Positions 41,599-50,430 of a stretch of 64,000 nucleotides of DNA are shown piece by piece. Under the pieces are notes generated by a model that was given only the letters and a program-made list of their open reading frames with translations, was not told the origin of the DNA and did not search any database. The DNA is from Candidatus Opimibacter iunctus (GTDB lineage Bacteria; Bacteroidota; Bacteroidia; Chitinophagales; Saprospiraceae), in NCBI GenBank assembly GCA_016716665.1, contig JADJVH010000013.1:62001-126000 (forward strand), in the 5' to 3' direction. Position numbers and translations under genes: made by a program. How positions within the stretch are numbered: the stretch's first letter is position 1; the number at the start of each line of letters is the position of its first letter.

Positions 41599-43713
41599 CT
41601 AAGATATCCTCGACCAATCCTGCTTATACTTATATTCAGTGGTCAGGAATCTGGCCATCTGGACATGCTCCGGTGCCCTGAGCATAGGATCCCTGGTGAG
41701 GATATCCTCTGCCATCATTCTCGCGGTCTTCAGGATCGCCTGGTCTTCCACCAGGTTGGCGGCTTTAAATTCAAACGCCCCGCTTTGTTTCGTCCCGGCG
41801 ATATCTCCCGGCCCACGCATCTTCAGGTCCGCCTCAGCGATGACAAATCCATCATTGGTTTTGCAGATCACATCAAGCCGCTCTTTGGCCGTCTTGGATA
41901 GTTTGTAGCTGGTCATGAGTATGCAGTAGGACTGATCCGCACCACGACCCACACGGCCACGCAACTGATGCAATTGCGCTAATCCGAATCGCTCAGCATT
42001 TTCGATGATCATCACACTTGCATTCGGGACATTGACGCCTACCTCAATGACGGTGGTGGACACCATGATCTGCGTTTTCAATTCTTTAAATCCCTGCATG
42101 GCCTCCTCCTTTTCCTGCGCTTTCATCCTTCCATGTACGACAGTGATCTGATAATCCGGTCTGGGAAAGGTCCCCAGTAATCTTTCGTACCCATCCTGCA
42201 GGTTTTCAAGGTCCAGTTTTTCAGATTCTTCGATCAATGGAAAAATCACATAGACCTGTCTTCCTTTTTTAATTTCACTCCTGACAAATTCCATCACCTT
42301 CGATCGATGCGCTTCCGTACGTTGTGTAGTCACCACAGGTTTTCGACCAGGGGGTAATTCATCAAGGATCGACACATCAAGATCACCGTACACCGTCAGT
42401 GCCAGCGTCCTTGGAATGGGCGTTGCTGTCATCACCAGCACATGCGGCGGGTGAAGCGGAGACTTGGTCCACATCTGCGCGCGTTGCGCTACGCCAAAGC
42501 GATGTTGCTCATCTGTGATCGCAAGGCCCAGGCTGGCAAATTCAACCCATTCCTCAATGACCGCATGTGTTCCGATGAGAATATTTGTCTTGCCGGCTTT
42601 TAGAGATTCAAGTATTTCAGTCCTCGGACTTCCAGTGATGCTACCTGAAAGGAACGCAATCTTTATGTCAAGCCCTTCAACCAATTCACTGATAGACTTA
42701 TAATGCTGCATAGCCAATACTTCTGTAGGAGCCATGAGCACGGATTGAAATCCATTGTCAGCAGCAAGCAACATGCACATGAGCGCTACAATAGTTTTTC
42801 CGCTGCCTACATCACCCTGCAACAATCTATTCATCTGGTGGCCGGACCCCATGTCCTTGCGTATTTCACGCATCACTCTTTTCTGCGCTTCAGTGAGCGA
42901 GAAGGGTAGGTGGTGGTTGTAAAACGTGTTGAAGACGTGCCCGACTTCACCAAATACAAATCCTTTGACAGTCTCTTCCCGCTTTACTTTTGCACGTAGC
43001 AACATAAGTTGAAGGAAAAAGAGTTCTTCAAATTTCAACCGGTTTCTTGCCTTGGTCAGTTCTTCCTGGGAATTGGGGAAATGTATTTTTTTAAGGGAGT
43101 CAATCCTGTTGTAAAACCGCAGTTTGGAAATGATAGGTTCCGGAAGGTTTTCGGGTATGTCATTCGGCCTGAGCTGCGTAATCAGTTGTTGCATGATTTT
43201 GCGCCTGCCTTTGCTGTCAAGCCCGCGGATGATCAACTTTTCCGAACTACTGTAAACTGGTTCGAGTCCTGTCGAGACTGTTTTTTCCTGGGATAGTTCT
43301 TCGATTTCAGGATGGACGAGATTATATTTTCCCCTGAAGTCCTGTAGTTTCCCATAGATCAGGTAAGGTTTTCCCAATACTATCCACTGATCAATATCCT
43401 TTGCGCGCTGAAACCAGAGGACTTCAAGCTCACCACTAGAATCTTCAAAAGTGGCGATCAGCCGTTTTTTTGGTCCTGCACCTTCAATACGCTTATCCGT
43501 AAAGACGCCTTTGAGTTGGACCGCTTCCAGGGACGCTCTTGCCTGCTTGATCGTTGAAATCTCAGATTTATCAATGTACCGGAATGGCAGGTCCCAAAGG
43601 AGGTCACCAATGCGATGTATGCCCATTTCCTTACGCAGCAACTCCCCCCTGACAGGGCCCACACCCTTCATGTATTCAATCGGTTGAGTTAATATAGAAT
43701 CCCCCTGGAACAA
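41599..43713 (-). CDS. recG: ATP-dependent DNA helicase RecG
   Basis: This 704-residue branch-migration helicase acts on stalled forks and recombination junctions. The N-terminal wedge/OB domain (about 1-230, starting IEYMKGVGPVRGELL) is followed by two RecA-like domains with Walker A GDVGSGKTIVAL, the DEQHRFG box, MTATPIPRTLAL, STTVIEVGVNVPNA and QLRGRVGRGADQ. All expected parts are present at normal length. It is transcribed alone and is divergent from rbfA. Confidence 0.96.
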   Translation of the reverse strand: MFQGDSILTQPIEYMKGVGPVRGELLRKEMGIHRIGDLLWDLPFRYIDKSEISTIKQARASLEAVQLKGVFTDKRIEGAGPKKRLIATFEDSSGELEVLWFQRAKDIDQWIVLGKPYLIYGKLQDFRGKYNLVHPEIEELSQEKTVSTGLEPVYSSSEKLIIRGLDSKGRRKIMQQLITQLRPNDIPENLPEPIISKLRFYNRIDSLKKIHFPNSQEELTKARNRLKFEELFFLQLMLLRAKVKREETVKGFVFGEVGHVFNTFYNHHLPFSLTEAQKRVMREIRKDMGSGHQMNRLLQGDVGSGKTIVALMCMLLAADNGFQSVLMAPTEVLAMQHYKSISELVEGLDIKIAFLSGSITGSPRTEILESLKAGKTNILIGTHAVIEEWVEFASLGLAITDEQHRFGVAQRAQMWTKSPLHPPHVLVMTATPIPRTLALTVYGDLDVSILDELPPGRKPVVTTQRTEAHRSKVMEFVRSEIKKGRQVYVIFPLIEESEKLDLENLQDGYERLLGTFPRPDYQITVVHGRMKAQEKEEAMQGFKELKTQIMVSTTVIEVGVNVPNASVMIIENAERFGLAQLHQLRGRVGRGADQSYCILMTSYKLSKTAKERLDVICKTNDGFVIAEADLKMRGPGDIAGTKQSGAFEFKAANLVEDQAILKTARMMAEDILTRDPMLRAPEHVQMARFLTTEYKYKQDWSRIS

Positions 43714-43762
43714 GTTGCTTGATTTCTGAGGCAGGAAAGATAAGGGAAGCTTTAATAAACCG

Positions 43763-43770
43763 TACTTTTG
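43763..43770 (+). promoter_or_regulatory. -7 element TACTTTTG before rbfA
   Basis: This is an exact TAnnTTTG match 28 bases before the rbfA ATG. No good TTG is seen at 18-20 bases upstream. Confidence 0.45.
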
Positions 43771-43797
43771 TACATATCATCACCCAGCACGTGCACC

Positions 43798-44172
43798 ATG
43801 GAGACAAAGCGGCAGAAGCAGATCAATGAACTCTTACGGAGACAATTCAGTATGGTCCTTATCGACGAAGGCACCTACATCTATGACCGTGCCATGGTTA
43901 CGGTCACACGCTGTGTAGTCTCCCCTGACCTCCAGAGCGCTAAAGTCTATCTCTCGGTATTCAATACTGAAAATAAGATGGAAGTCATGGCCGCCATGGA
44001 TGAAAATATTCACCAGCTCCGCCATGCCCTGGCCAGCAAAGTCGGCAAGCAACTCAGGAAAATACCAGAACTTAAATTCTTCCTGGACGAAACCTTAGAC
44101 GAATTTTTCAGGATGGACCAGATCCTCAACAAGCTCCGCGCCGAAAATCAGATGGGCTCCGAAGAGGAATAG
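43798..44172 (+). CDS. rbfA: 30S ribosome-binding factor RbfA
   Basis: This 124-residue KH-fold factor takes part in late 16S rRNA/30S maturation. METKRQKQINELLRRQFS and VTRCVVSPDLQSAKVYLSVF are typical of RbfA, as is the LRKIPELKFFLDETLDE segment. I chose the ATG at 43798 because the ten upstream codons would precede the -7 element spacing and lack similarity. The stop TAG is followed immediately by a tandem GGAAT repeat tract. Confidence 0.93.
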   Translation: METKRQKQINELLRRQFSMVLIDEGTYIYDRAMVTVTRCVVSPDLQSAKVYLSVFNTENKMEVMAAMDENIHQLRHALASKVGKQLRKIPELKFFLDETLDEFFRMDQILNKLRAENQMGSEEE

Positions 44173-44300
44173 GGAATTTCGAATAAGGAATTGCGACCAA
44201 GGAATGCCGAACAAGGAATAACGAAGTAAGAAGTATTCTAACCTTTTAACCTTCTAACCCTCTAAGCCCATCAACCCATCAACTTATAAACCCCTCAACC
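44170..44300. repeat. 14-mer GGAAT tract and CCCATCAA tract after rbfA
   Basis: From the rbfA stop, units of about 14 bases (AAGGAATTGCGACC, AAGGAATGCCGAAC, AAGGAATAACGAAG) run to about 44230. Octamer-like words (CCTTCTAA, CCCTCTAA, CCCATCAA, CCCCTCAA) follow from 44238 to 44300. The second part resembles the tract at 23499-23539. Confidence 0.75.
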
Positions 44301-44371
44301 AAGTAGCCAATCCAATTCCATTGTCAATTATTTAGGTAGTCTAAAATAAAATTTAGACAGAGCTAAACAAC

Positions 44372-45283
44372 TTAAGCCCCGGCCATTTCAGCCAGCACAC
44401 CCTCTTTGAGGGCAAACTCACAGTAAAAAAGCTTCTCCGGCGGAATATGCCTGAAGACATACCTGATCAGGATATAAGCAACGACGATGTAATCCAGCCT
44501 TTCAATAGGTATTTCAGGAATTTGCCGGCGCCGTGAAATATTGGTTGAAATGATCTCATCCAGGTAACCGGAGATACCAACTATATCCATCTCAGTCCAA
44601 TGAGCTGAAGTAGCTATCCTCGGCATGACATCATTGATGACCTCAAAGGATCCGCTGGCCCCGATCAGGTAGTATCCAGGCAACTCCTTCACAGCCGCCA
44701 TCAATTCAGCTAGTTCCATTTCAAGAAAATCCTCCAGTGCACCGACTTCTGCCGGACTCATCGGATCACTATGATGAAATTTCTGGTAGAGGACAGCTAC
44801 TCCGATTTTATAACTCCCTTTGAAGGCAATGGTATCTCCCTTGAAAAGGATAAACTCCACACTGCCTCCCCCGATATCCATGATCAATGCATACTTGTCA
44901 AGAGGTGGCAGAGCTGTCTTTATACCGCGGAGGATATACCCGGCTTCTCGATGTCCGTCAATGATCTCTATAGTGAGTCCTGTAGCTTTAGTAAACTTGT
45001 CCGCTACTTCCTTACCGTTTTTTGTTTCCCTCAGTGCTGCAGTACCAATACATCTGATATGTTTTACATCATAAGCCTTTATCTGTTCGGCAAACAACTG
45101 CATAGCTTCAAGGCCCCTGTCGATGCTCGCAGGATCTATCTGGTCTAATCCCCCGGAGGCAAGTTTGACATAGATCCGGTCCTTGTAGATAGTTGAAAGC
45201 AAGCCATCCGCATTGATTTCACAAATCAGTAAATGGAAGGTATTAGACCCAAGGTCTATCACGGCCAGGCGGTCACCGGTCAT
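44372..45283 (-). CDS. Ppx/GppA-family phosphatase
   Basis: This 303-residue sugar-kinase-like fold protein of the exopolyphosphatase / guanosine pentaphosphatase family has N-terminal LAVIDLGSNTFHLL (phosphate loop), GTAALRETKNG and the second ATP-type loop ALIMDIGGGSVEFILF. The short length, without the C-terminal HD-like domain of E. coli Ppx, is usual in this phylum. It either degrades polyphosphate or converts pppGpp to ppGpp; the sequence does not decide. Its start overlaps the upstream lipoprotein gene by ATGA. Confidence 0.88.
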   Translation of the reverse strand: MTGDRLAVIDLGSNTFHLLICEINADGLLSTIYKDRIYVKLASGGLDQIDPASIDRGLEAMQLFAEQIKAYDVKHIRCIGTAALRETKNGKEVADKFTKATGLTIEIIDGHREAGYILRGIKTALPPLDKYALIMDIGGGSVEFILFKGDTIAFKGSYKIGVAVLYQKFHHSDPMSPAEVGALEDFLEMELAELMAAVKELPGYYLIGASGSFEVINDVMPRIATSAHWTEMDIVGISGYLDEIISTNISRRRQIPEIPIERLDYIVVAYILIRYVFRHIPPEKLFYCEFALKEGVLAEMAGA

Positions 45284-45765
45284 TGTTTGTTTTTCTCTAC
45301 CTGGCTGAGGATATTTTTAAAAAATTCGACACCTGCCAACTCAAGTGCATTGGCCGCAACGGGTTTGTTGTCTTTCATAAAGATGAGGTAGGTACACCCC
45401 GTAGCGCAATATACATCAGCCTCCTGCATGATCACACCTTTGGACATCCAACTCATGCGACCCAGCGCCTTGCAACCCGTATTGATCACAGAAGATACCG
45501 GGGATATATACAAGACAGTATTCCTCACGCTGGAAATATCCTCCTGGTTCACACTGATCGGCAGGTCATAGAAGATGATGTCAATTTTATCCGCATTGGC
45601 ATAGAGTTGACTGATCTCCCGATTGCTGAGGGCAGGGTAGGCGGGGGCAGGCGGAGCCGCCGCTTCTTCTGCCACCTCAGTATTTTTCTTCGGCTGGCAG
45701 GCTTCAATCACTATCAGGCTGAAGATCGTGCAGAGCGACAGGGCGAAATAGAGGTTCTTTATCAT
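45280..45765 (-). CDS. Hypothetical lipoprotein between porT-like and ppx-like genes
   Basis: This 161-residue protein starts with a lipoprotein signal (IFSLIVIEACQPKK), then an Ala/Pro/Glu linker and a small domain with three cysteines (NTGCKALG, DVYCATGCTYL). I do not recognise the family. ATGA overlaps at both ends join it to the porT-like gene and to the Ppx gene, so all three are made together. An envelope function is likely from the signal only. Confidence 0.8.
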   Translation of the reverse strand: MIKNLYFALSLCTIFSLIVIEACQPKKNTEVAEEAAAPPAPAYPALSNREISQLYANADKIDIIFYDLPISVNQEDISSVRNTVLYISPVSSVINTGCKALGRMSWMSKGVIMQEADVYCATGCTYLIFMKDNKPVAANALELAGVEFFKNILSQVEKNKQ

Positions 45766-46418
45766 TTGAAATAGTATTCGAAGCGAAAGGTCAGGAAATA
45801 GGATACAAGTTTGTTGGTAGCGAGATCGTGCTTTTCAGGATCCAGCAAGGGGATAATACCTCTCGTATATCTCCCTCCGACACCCCATTGCTTGCTCATC
45901 CTGAACGTAGCACCCAGCAACCACGAAAGATCATTTTCGCTAAAGTACTGCACGAGTTTGTCATATGATTCTTCTGCCGGATTGTAATAATCCGTAGTCT
46001 TTGCATCAAGTAATCGTCCATAACTCAGTCCCGCGTATGCAGACATCTTATGATATTTACCTTCTTCCTGCCACCAGTCCCCCAGGGAGATATACACCGG
46101 AAGCTCAATGTACTTAAGGCTGATTTCAATGTCAGGATCATACTCAGGATTGAATATATCAGGACGGCTTCCGCGCTCTGAATACAGGAATTCCATATTG
46201 ACCTTCCACGGCGAATCAAATTCGATGACCGTCTTTATTCCTCCTGTCAATCCTACCTTGTCAAAGCCGGCAAGGTCATCCCCGTCTATCTGGCAGGCAT
46301 TCAAACCCGCAATAAGTCCTGCCGAAAACCGCTGGGCAGTAAGTTCGGCCTGGCAGGTCAATCCCAGCACCACCAAAACACCCCATCGAAGATATATCAA
46401 AGTTTTTTCTAATTTCAT
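45762..46418 (-). CDS. PorT-family outer-membrane beta-barrel protein
   Basis: This 218-residue protein has a signal peptide ending near CQAELTAQ and an eight-strand-type barrel pattern, with the PorT/OMP_b-brl_2 features FSAGLIAGLNACQIDGDD near the start, VNMEFLYSERGS, and an aromatic end (YFLTFRFEYYFK). PorT proteins support type IX secretion, but the barrel family is broad and several paralogues usually exist, so the T9SS link is tentative. It is the first gene of the three-gene coupled set with the lipoprotein and Ppx-like genes. Confidence 0.75.
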   Translation of the reverse strand: MKLEKTLIYLRWGVLVVLGLTCQAELTAQRFSAGLIAGLNACQIDGDDLAGFDKVGLTGGIKTVIEFDSPWKVNMEFLYSERGSRPDIFNPEYDPDIEISLKYIELPVYISLGDWWQEEGKYHKMSAYAGLSYGRLLDAKTTDYYNPAEESYDKLVQYFSENDLSWLLGATFRMSKQWGVGGRYTRGIIPLLDPEKHDLATNKLVSYFLTFRFEYYFK

Positions 46419-46493
46419 GGCCTCAATTTGATCCTCAGAAAGTCGGAATCACCTGGTTTTCCGAAGGATATACGTGTTAAAGAGTAGCAAATT

Positions 46494-46769
46494 ATGATCA
46501 AATATACCAAGCATAATCTCAATAAGCTTGAAGATATTTTCCGTGAGCTAAAGATTACGATCCGTTATGAAAAAGGCAATTTTCATTCGGGTTATTGTAT
46601 AGTGTCTGGCAAAAATATTGTCATTGTCAACAAGTTCTTCGATCTGGAAGCCAGGATGAATACCCTCCTGGAGATCATGGAACTCGGAGAAATCAATACA
46701 GAAGGGATGTCAGAGGAACACCATGACTGGTATATGAAAATGCGCAAATCCCTTTTACGCACAGCGTGA
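46494..46769 (+). CDS. Small conserved hypothetical protein
   Basis: This 91-residue soluble protein begins MIKYTKHNLNKLEDIFRELK and has a beta-hairpin-like GYCIVSGKNIVIVNKFFD segment. I believe similar short proteins are common in this phylum but cannot name a function. Its stop overlaps the GTG start of the downstream metallo-hydrolase by 4 bases (GTGA), so the two are coupled. Confidence 0.75.
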   Translation: MIKYTKHNLNKLEDIFRELKITIRYEKGNFHSGYCIVSGKNIVIVNKFFDLEARMNTLLEIMELGEINTEGMSEEHHDWYMKMRKSLLRTA

Positions 46770-47545
46770 GCACACCGCTGCAGATCACTATCCTTGGTAC
46801 CGGTACCTCCCAGGGGATCCCTGTGATCGGTTGCCGTTGTAAAGTGTGTCTGTCACAAAATCCGAAAGATCAGCGGCTGCGCACAGCCGCCTTTATTCAG
46901 GCCGGTGATACAGGTTTGTCCATCGATATCGGCCCCGATTTCAGGCGCCAGATGCTCGATAATCAACTCACCGACGTACATGCCGTCCTGCTCACCCACG
47001 AACATAATGACCATATCTCCGGATTGGACGATATCCGGCCGGTCAATTTCCTTTATCACAGGAATATTCCCATTTACGGTGGCGAACGGACCCTGTCAGA
47101 AATGCACCGCCGGTTTTATTATGCTTTTGATCCTGCGTATCAATATCCAGGAAAACCTCTGGTCCATAGTGTTCTGATTGATACCAATCCCTTTACCATT
47201 GGAGAAGTGAACATTCAACCGGTTTTGGTCGACCATGGCGACATGCCCATTTTCGGATACAGGATTGGAAGCCTGGCCTATATCACTGATGCCAAAACAC
47301 TCCCAGGGGAAAGTATGGATGCACTCCGGGACCTTGATGTCCTGATACTGAATGCACTGCGATTTGAACCACACAAGACTCACCTTAATGTGGAAGAGGC
47401 AATCAGGATATGTAATGAATTGAAGCCCCGCCATTGCTATCTCACGCACATCAGTCATGAAATGGGATTGCACGATGATGTCAATGCCATGCTTCCCGAA
47501 AATATCAGCCTGGCGTATGATGGCCTCGTAGTCAAAATCAGTTGA
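46766..47545 (+). CDS. MBL-fold metallo-hydrolase (PhnP-like)
   Basis: This 259-residue protein starts at GTG. The N-terminal ILGTGTSQGIPVIGCRCKVC resembles PhnP-type phosphodiesterases with a structural cysteine pair. The metal site is HEHNDHISGLDD, with later ligands in VLVDHGDMPIFGY, ITDAK and YLTHISHEMG. It probably hydrolyses a cyclic phosphodiester or similar small molecule; no substrate can be assigned. It is coupled to the preceding small gene. Confidence 0.88.
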   Translation: MSTPLQITILGTGTSQGIPVIGCRCKVCLSQNPKDQRLRTAAFIQAGDTGLSIDIGPDFRRQMLDNQLTDVHAVLLTHEHNDHISGLDDIRPVNFLYHRNIPIYGGERTLSEMHRRFYYAFDPAYQYPGKPLVHSVLIDTNPFTIGEVNIQPVLVDHGDMPIFGYRIGSLAYITDAKTLPGESMDALRDLDVLILNALRFEPHKTHLNVEEAIRICNELKPRHCYLTHISHEMGLHDDVNAMLPENISLAYDGLVVKIS

Positions 47546-47668
47546 TGTCACCTGCCTGACAATTGGATAGGGCGGTATTCCTGATCCAATTGCCATGCTT
47601 TAGTATATTAGCACACCATTTTATCGTTAATCACAATAGAGAATATCTATCCGTTATTGGATAAGGAT

Positions 47669-47676
47669 TACATTTG
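47669..47676 (+). promoter_or_regulatory. -7 element TACATTTG before porP
   Basis: This exact TAnnTTTG match lies 30 bases before the porP ATG. The upstream TTG at 47657 is too close, so the -33 element is unclear. Confidence 0.4.
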
Positions 47677-47705
47677 AGCGTGCCCGGATAAATAATTGCT
47701 GCGCA

Positions 47706-48680
47706 ATGGTGCATATGTGGAGATATCTTTTCTTAATACTCTTCCTCGGGGGAACACAGTCCCTCATGGCCCAGCATAGCAGCCAAAACAGTCTCTATAT
47801 GCATGAACGCTATGCGTTCAATCCAGCATTCGGGGGAATGGAACGGAGCCTCGCAGCCAGCCTGCTCTTCCGCTCTCAATGGGCCGGGCTGGATGGTAAT
47901 CCGGAACTGCGCATGGTCAATGTCCATATGCCCTTCTACCTGTGGCAGGGTGCAATCGGGTTTCAATTGGTCAACGAATCCATAGGAGCAGAAAAGCAAA
48001 CCGGCTTTATGATGTCCTATAACTATATATACGAAGCGGAGACCGGGCTGTTTTCGACCGGGCTGAGACTCGGGATATACCAGAAATCACTCGATGGTAC
48101 TAAGCTTAGGGCTCCTGACGGGACCTACGAAGGCTCTATCATCGATCATCATGATATCAATCTCCCAAATGGACTGGTCTCAGGCGTCTCACCCGTGGTG
48201 GAAGGAGGTGTCTATTATGCTGGGGACTATTTTGAGGCAGGCCTTTCCATGACAGGATTTTATCCTGCCGGAATCAAGCTGGGTGACAATATAGACTATG
48301 CCCCAAAGCCAGCCTTTCACTTTTTTGGAGAGTATTTTGTCGAATCCTTTGAAGATATTTCTATCTATCCTGTGGTTTATGTCAAATCAGATTTGGTACA
48401 AACGCAGGCTGAATTATCTTTACGAGCAGAATGGCGGGATGTGGTGACCGCAGGCATAGGTTACCGGGGATTTGGAAAAAACAGCCAGGATGCCTTAATG
48501 CTTACAGCAGGTGTCAGGTTATCTCCAAAGTTCTTTCTACATTACGCCTACGATATCGGGCTGAGCAGTCTCCAATCAGCCCACGAAGGGACGCATGAGT
48601 TGCTGATCACCTACAACCTTGGTAAAAGGATAGGAGCAGGGCTTCCCCCAAGAATTATTTATAACCCAAGAAACCTCTAA
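47706..48680 (+). CDS. porP: PorP/SprF-family type IX secretion membrane protein
   Basis: This 324-residue outer-membrane beta-barrel has a signal peptide (MWRYLFLILFLGGTQSLMAQ). The family hallmark follows it: NSLYMHERYAFNPAFGGMERS and SQWAGLDGNPE, then VNESIGAEKQTGFMMSYNY. PorP/SprF proteins anchor T9SS cargo or associate with the GldK/N ring. Position directly before gldKLMN fits the porPKLMN order known in this phylum. The exact start is uncertain by three codons (ATG 47706 or 47715). Confidence 0.92.
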   Translation: MVHMWRYLFLILFLGGTQSLMAQHSSQNSLYMHERYAFNPAFGGMERSLAASLLFRSQWAGLDGNPELRMVNVHMPFYLWQGAIGFQLVNESIGAEKQTGFMMSYNYIYEAETGLFSTGLRLGIYQKSLDGTKLRAPDGTYEGSIIDHHDINLPNGLVSGVSPVVEGGVYYAGDYFEAGLSMTGFYPAGIKLGDNIDYAPKPAFHFFGEYFVESFEDISIYPVVYVKSDLVQTQAELSLRAEWRDVVTAGIGYRGFGKNSQDALMLTAGVRLSPKFFLHYAYDIGLSSLQSAHEGTHELLITYNLGKRIGAGLPPRIIYNPRNL

Positions 48681-48924
48681 AGGTTTATTACGCTTTTCCG
48701 GCAGAAGTGGCAGGGAACAATGAAAATCACGCTTCAGATGCGTGTAATAAAATTGTAACTATTTTATTGTTTGACATTTACATATGAATTTTTCGTATAT
48801 ATGCGAACCGGGAGAAACCGAATTTAAATTCTTCCATTCATATAATAATGTCAAATATTATATCGTTACAACCGATGTTGGCATAAATTATGTTGTCTGG
48901 GGGTTGGATTATAAAAGATATTTG
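48681..48924. other. Spacer between porP and gldK
   Basis: This AT-rich spacer contains a small CACGC/GCGTG hairpin (48728-48732, 48740-48744). A 61-codon frame at 48784-48969 has atypical composition and no support, so I do not call it. The gldK promoter follows at 48925-48955. Confidence 0.5.
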
Positions 48925-48955
48925 TTTGGATATCTAAGTCTAAAAACTATCTTTA
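48925..48955 (+). promoter_or_regulatory. gldK operon promoter
   Basis: TTTG (48925-48928), exactly 19 bases, then TATCTTTA (48948-48955): one base from the full Bacteroidota consensus. The predicted start is about 40 bases before the gldK ATG at 49003. It implies that gldKLMN can be transcribed apart from porP. Confidence 0.65.
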
Positions 48956-49002
48956 CGCCTCTTTTTTAAGCTACCCACAACAGCGAAACTTTGTATAAAA
49001 GG

Positions 49003-49668
49003 ATGAGGAACTTTTCAATCTCAGCATTGGCCATTATATCAGTGGCCTTTCTATTCAGTGCCTGCGGTACAGGGGAAACAGGACAGTTAGTTGGTGTGAT
49101 GGACCGGCCGAAATACTCCGGGATCAACCCCTACGGCATGGAATACATCCGAAGTGGAACCTTCCACATAGGCCAGTCTGACCAGGATATCTACAGTGAC
49201 TATATGCAGCGCCCGCTGGCCGTGTCTATTGTAGGTTTCTTTATTGACGATACCGAAATCACCAATAACGAATATCGCCAGTTTGTCAACTACGTCAAGG
49301 ACTCTATAGCCCACGTCACCCTGGATCATTTCAAGGAAGACGACAATGGCAACCAGACCATTGACTGGGAATATGAGATTGACTGGAATGACGAGTTGCT
49401 CGAGGACATGTATTTCCAGGGCGATGATGTCTTTGCCGGAAAGAGAGAACTTGATACAAGGGAGTTAGTATACAACTACGAGTGGAAAGACTGGAAAAAG
49501 CAGCCAGCCCATCTTTCAAGGGGAAGCGGACAGAAATCATCAACAGGGAGGAAGTCAGCATCTATCCTGATACCCTGGTTTGGATCCGTGACTTCGCATA
49601 CTCATACAATGAACCATTTACCCGTAACTATTTCTGGCATCCTGCATTCGACGATTATCCTGTCGTAG
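49003..49668 (+). CDS. gldK: GldK, N-terminal part (frameshifted)
   Basis: GldK (PorK) is the lipoprotein that forms the periplasmic ring of the T9SS with GldN. The frame starts at ATG 49003 with a lipoprotein signal (VAFLFSACGTGE) and continues into the sulfatase-modifying-factor-like domain (MEYIRSGTFHIGQSDQD and FFIDDTEITNNEYRQF). After about residue 166 the frame is wrong; the homologous sequence continues in the frame from 49482. The switch lies at the A-run 49495-49499: one extra A would give ...DWKKAASPSF and a single protein of about 413 residues. Confidence 0.85.
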   Translation: MRNFSISALAIISVAFLFSACGTGETGQLVGVMDRPKYSGINPYGMEYIRSGTFHIGQSDQDIYSDYMQRPLAVSIVGFFIDDTEITNNEYRQFVNYVKDSIAHVTLDHFKEDDNGNQTIDWEYEIDWNDELLEDMYFQGDDVFAGKRELDTRELVYNYEWKDWKKQPAHLSRGSGQKSSTGRKSASILIPWFGSVTSHTHTMNHLPVTISGILHSTIILS

Positions 49669-50243
49669 GGGTCAACTGGAAAATGGCAAAGGCCTTCTGC
49701 TCATGGAGGACAAGCCTTTGGAACATGTTCCGCGGGGATGAGCCAAATACCGAAGAATTCCGTCTCCCTACAGAACATGAATGGGAATATGCCGCACGCG
49801 GCGGACATGATCTTGCTCCATATCCATGGGGTGGATACGGCCTCAGAAACGCCAAAGGTTGCTTGCTGGCTAACTTCAAGCCAGGCCGTGGTAACTACCC
49901 TGAGGACGGAGGTCATTATACAGTAAAAGCAGATGCTTACTTCCCTAATGATTATGGATTATATAATATGTCCGGGAATGCTTCTGAGTGGACTGAAAGT
50001 GCCTTCTTCGAAAATGCGCATTATATTGTACATGACAACAACCCGGATATCAAGTATGACGCCAAGGATGATGATCCTGCAGTCTACAAGCGTAAAGTCA
50101 TCAGGGGAGGTTCATGGAAAGACGTTTCATACTACCTGCAGACCGGTACCCGTAACTGGGAATACCAGGATACTACTAAATCATACATCGGATTCCGTTG
50201 TGCCTTGACATTCCTCGGCCGGGCTATTGATGATGCAAATTGA
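49482..50243 (+). CDS. gldK: GldK, C-terminal part (frameshifted)
   Basis: This frame carries the remainder of GldK: RTEIINREEVSIYPDTLVW, YNEPFTRNYFWHPAF, YPVVGVNWKMAKAFCSWR, the FGE-sulfatase core LPTEHEWEYAARGGH, YNMSGNASEW and the end VIRGGSWKD...GFRCAL. The first few residues before the A-run (VERLE) are out of frame. It has no start or signal of its own, so it is meaningful only joined to 49003-49494. GldK is required for secretion in studied species, so an inactive gene would be surprising beside intact gldLMN. Confidence 0.88.
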   Translation: MERLEKAASPSFKGKRTEIINREEVSIYPDTLVWIRDFAYSYNEPFTRNYFWHPAFDDYPVVGVNWKMAKAFCSWRTSLWNMFRGDEPNTEEFRLPTEHEWEYAARGGHDLAPYPWGGYGLRNAKGCLLANFKPGRGNYPEDGGHYTVKADAYFPNDYGLYNMSGNASEWTESAFFENAHYIVHDNNPDIKYDAKDDDPAVYKRKVIRGGSWKDVSYYLQTGTRNWEYQDTTKSYIGFRCALTFLGRAIDDAN

Positions 50244-50430
50244 TTTATAATGTAATAGTGACTCACGCTGCAAGGACTGTATGTCCGCAGAGGGAGAAGT
50301 ACCCAAAAATCAAGAGTATTTAAAAACGTAAACTAAATCAGGGAATCTTCGCGGACTTTGATCATTGCCTCCGGATTTGCCTTGAGAGCTGAATAATTTA
50401 TCATTTAACAACAAAAACATCTCAACCAGC

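Noticed and set aside
48784..48969. 61-codon frame between porP and gldK
   Set aside because: It sits in AT-rich spacer and overlaps the predicted gldK promoter. Its composition is unlike the neighbours and there is no family similarity I can see.
49482..49500. Programmed -1 frameshift in gldK
   Set aside because: The run is only five A (GGAAAAAG), not the strong A-AAA-AAG heptamer, and no downstream stem or upstream Shine-Dalgarno-like stimulator is evident. A similar homopolymer loss in purA favours error. It is kept only as a testable alternative.
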